Assembly: GCA_947461015.1 (NCBI GenBank)
Contig: CANHIR010000102.1
Coordinates: 1-6,724 of the forward strand
From: Bacteroidota bacterium
Lineage (GTDB): Bacteria > Bacteroidota > Bacteroidia > Chitinophagales > Chitinophagaceae
Direction: 5' to 3'
DNA length: 6,724 nucleotides
The notes beneath the pieces are model-generated. The model did not search any database, was not told the DNA's origin, and worked only from the letters and a program-made list of their open reading frames with translations. The translations under genes were made by a program, and so were the position numbers. Below, piece after piece: positions 5,736 through 6,724 of the stretch. Position 1 is the first letter of the stretch. Each line of letters begins with the position of its first letter.

Positions 5736-5770
5736 TAAAAAAAGCCTCCAAAATTTTGGAGGCTTTTTTT
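5736..5770. terminator. Bidirectional terminator between tyrS and the SGNH gene
   Basis: GCCTCCAAAATTTTGGAGGC (5744-5763) is a perfect 20-base palindrome preceded by a seven-A run (5737-5743) and followed by seven T. The same hairpin therefore terminates tyrS on the plus strand and the SGNH hydrolase gene on the minus strand. Confidence 0.92.
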
Positions 5771-5798
5771 ATTATTCATCAATTCATTAACCGGTAAT

Positions 5799-6470
5799 TT
5801 ATTGAATTGCTTTCCACATCTCATCCGCAACAAATGCGTTCCCTTTTGCATTTAAATGTACTCTATCAGATGTTAAAATGCCTCTATCTAAATTTTTAGG
5901 ATTGTTTGCTACACTATATTCATGAAATGATTTTCTCAAATCTACTAAACCAAGTGAATTGTCTGCAGCATACTTTCTTATCCAGTTACTATACATGTTC
6001 AAGTCGCCATCTTGGCTATTAGAAAAATCGGTACGCTCCCCTATGGCAGCCGGCGTAACCACTACCACTTTTGCCCCTGTAGCTTGTATTTTTTTTACTA
6101 CTGCATCATAAAATTTTCCATATTTATCATAATCGGTACCCGTTCCAAAATCGGCTTTATGCCAAACATCGTTCACGCCAACCCAAATTACTACTACATC
6201 TGGATGCTGAGAAAGCACATCTTTTTCTAAACGCAAATACAAATCATAAATTTTATTTCCACTCACTCCGGCACCAACCAATTCGTATTTTTCTGCTAGC
6301 CCTTTTTTAACTAAATCTTGTTGTATTAGATCAATATAACCGCCCTTATTCACACCTGCTTCTGTAATTGAATCTCCAAAAAATACAATTTTTTTCTTTT
6401 TCTCCCCTTTAAATGAAAACAAGAACAAGCAGCCAATAAAAGTAGTTAGAAGCAATAATTTACCCATCAT
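5799..6470 (-). CDS. SGNH/GDSL-family hydrolase, exported or membrane-anchored
   Basis: This 223-residue serine esterase/lipase-fold protein carries all SGNH blocks: the nucleophile S34 in FFGDSITEAG (block I), G71 in GVSGNK (block II), N100 in WVGVND (block III) and the D202-x-x-H205 pair in SDRVH (block V). The N-terminus is hydrophobic (LLLLTTFIGCLFLFSF, 5-20) and followed by KGEKKKK. This is a signal peptide or an uncleaved anchor, placing the enzyme in the periplasm or at the membrane. A Cys (C14) lies in FIGC but within the hydrophobic core and after Phe, so a lipoprotein site is doubtful. Substrate is unknown; relatives deacetylate sugars or cleave acyl esters. The gene stands alone, convergent with tyrS. 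Two Met codons open the frame (6470 and 6467); the choice does not affect the product much. Confidence 0.88.
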   Translation of the reverse strand: MMGKLLLLTTFIGCLFLFSFKGEKKKKIVFFGDSITEAGVNKGGYIDLIQQDLVKKGLAEKYELVGAGVSGNKIYDLYLRLEKDVLSQHPDVVVIWVGVNDVWHKADFGTGTDYDKYGKFYDAVVKKIQATGAKVVVVTPAAIGERTDFSNSQDGDLNMYSNWIRKYAADNSLGLVDLRKSFHEYSVANNPKNLDRGILTSDRVHLNAKGNAFVADEMWKAIQ

Positions 6471-6491
6471 AATTCGTATCGTTTAAGTTTT

Positions 6492-6523
6492 GAAATCTAA
6501 TTAGCAACATAAGTTAGTACAAA
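6492..6523 (-). promoter_or_regulatory. Candidate promoter of the SGNH hydrolase gene
   Basis: On the minus strand TTTG (6523-6520), a 20-base spacer and TAGATTTC (6499-6492) match the Bacteroidota promoter except for the last base of the -7 box (C instead of G). The leader would be about 15 bases. Confidence 0.5.
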
Positions 6524-6554
6524 ATGATAATAATGCCCCAAAATGACATAAAAA

Positions 6555-6586
6555 TTTGGAAAATTTTGCCCCTACCCCTATTTTTG
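6555..6586 (+). promoter_or_regulatory. Promoter of tRNA-Gln
   Basis: TTTG (6555-6558), a 20-base spacer and TATTTTTG (6579-6586) match both consensus elements exactly. The sequence after the -7 box (CACTCCA) resembles that at the rpsU and tRNA-Thr promoters (CCATCCA). The predicted start is near 6591-6594, about 22 bases before the tRNA. Confidence 0.8.
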
Positions 6587-6614
6587 CACTCCATTCAAAG
6601 AATGGCATAGGGAT

Positions 6615-6688
6615 TGCCTGATTGTGTAACGGTAGCACGACTGTTTTTGGTGCAGTTTGTCTTGGTTCGAATCCAGGTCAGGCAACCA
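6615..6688 (+). tRNA. tRNA-Gln (anticodon TTG), complete with encoded CCA
   Basis: The acceptor strands TGCCTGA and TCAGGCA pair fully, giving the T1-A72 pair typical of tRNA-Gln. The D-stem is GTGT/GCAC, the anticodon stem ACTGT/GCAGT encloses the loop TTTTGGT, and the T-stem CTTGG/CCAGG encloses TTCGAAT. Loop positions 34-36 are TTG, reading CAA and by wobble CAG. The discriminator is A and CCA is encoded at 6686-6688. It appears to be a single-gene transcript between its own promoter and terminator. Confidence 0.96.
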
Positions 6689-6691
6689 AAG

Positions 6692-6722
6692 AAAAGCCTC
6701 AACGAAAGTTGGGGCTTTTTTA
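6692..6722 (+). terminator. Terminator of tRNA-Gln
   Basis: AGCCTCAAC (6695-6703 with the preceding A) and GTTGGGGCT (6708-6716) form a stem with one T-G pair, capped by a GAAA tetraloop and followed by a T-run. It starts four bases after the tRNA CCA end. Confidence 0.9.
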
Positions 6723-6724
6723 AT

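Overview
The window looks like ordinary chromosome of a low-GC member of the Bacteroidota. The evidence is threefold: promoters of the TTTG / TAnnTTTG type lie before several genes, most start codons lack a Shine-Dalgarno (SD) sequence, and the order rpsU - xerC - hpf - tRNA-Thr is the one that commonly precedes tuf and the secE-nusG-ribosomal protein cluster in this phylum. The class cannot be fixed from the sequence; Chitinophagia-like is a guess.

Left part (1-2050, all minus strand). A translation-related cluster reads right to left: rpsU (bS21), xerC (tyrosine recombinase), hpf (ribosome hibernation factor) and a tRNA-Thr(TGT) cut by the left edge. rpsU has a well-formed promoter and a very strong SD. 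Hairpins, two of them terminator-like, separate it from xerC. hpf is followed by a GC-rich palindromic terminator, and the tRNA restarts from its own promoter.

Middle (2080-4400, minus strand). hscA, an Hsp70 of the Fe-S cluster assembly type, follows a small RDD-family membrane protein. Neither shows an SD, and both have a TAnnTTTG box very close to the start codon.

Right part (4428-6724). tyrS (tyrosyl-tRNA synthetase) runs on the plus strand, divergent from the RDD gene. It converges on an exported or membrane-anchored SGNH/GDSL hydrolase (minus strand), and both share a perfect bidirectional terminator. A complete tRNA-Gln(TTG) with its own promoter and terminator closes the window on the plus strand.

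No phage, insertion sequence, CRISPR array or defence system is visible, and every gene belongs to a known family. The most interesting material is regulatory. In a lineage that mostly does without SD sequences, a near-perfect SD precedes rpsU, which fits known bS21 autoregulation. A second strong SD lies upstream of hpf and heads an unlisted 15-codon reading frame that stops 2 nt before the hpf start codon. The promoters of rpsU and both tRNAs also share a motif around the predicted transcription start. These are sequence-level hypotheses, not demonstrated mechanisms.
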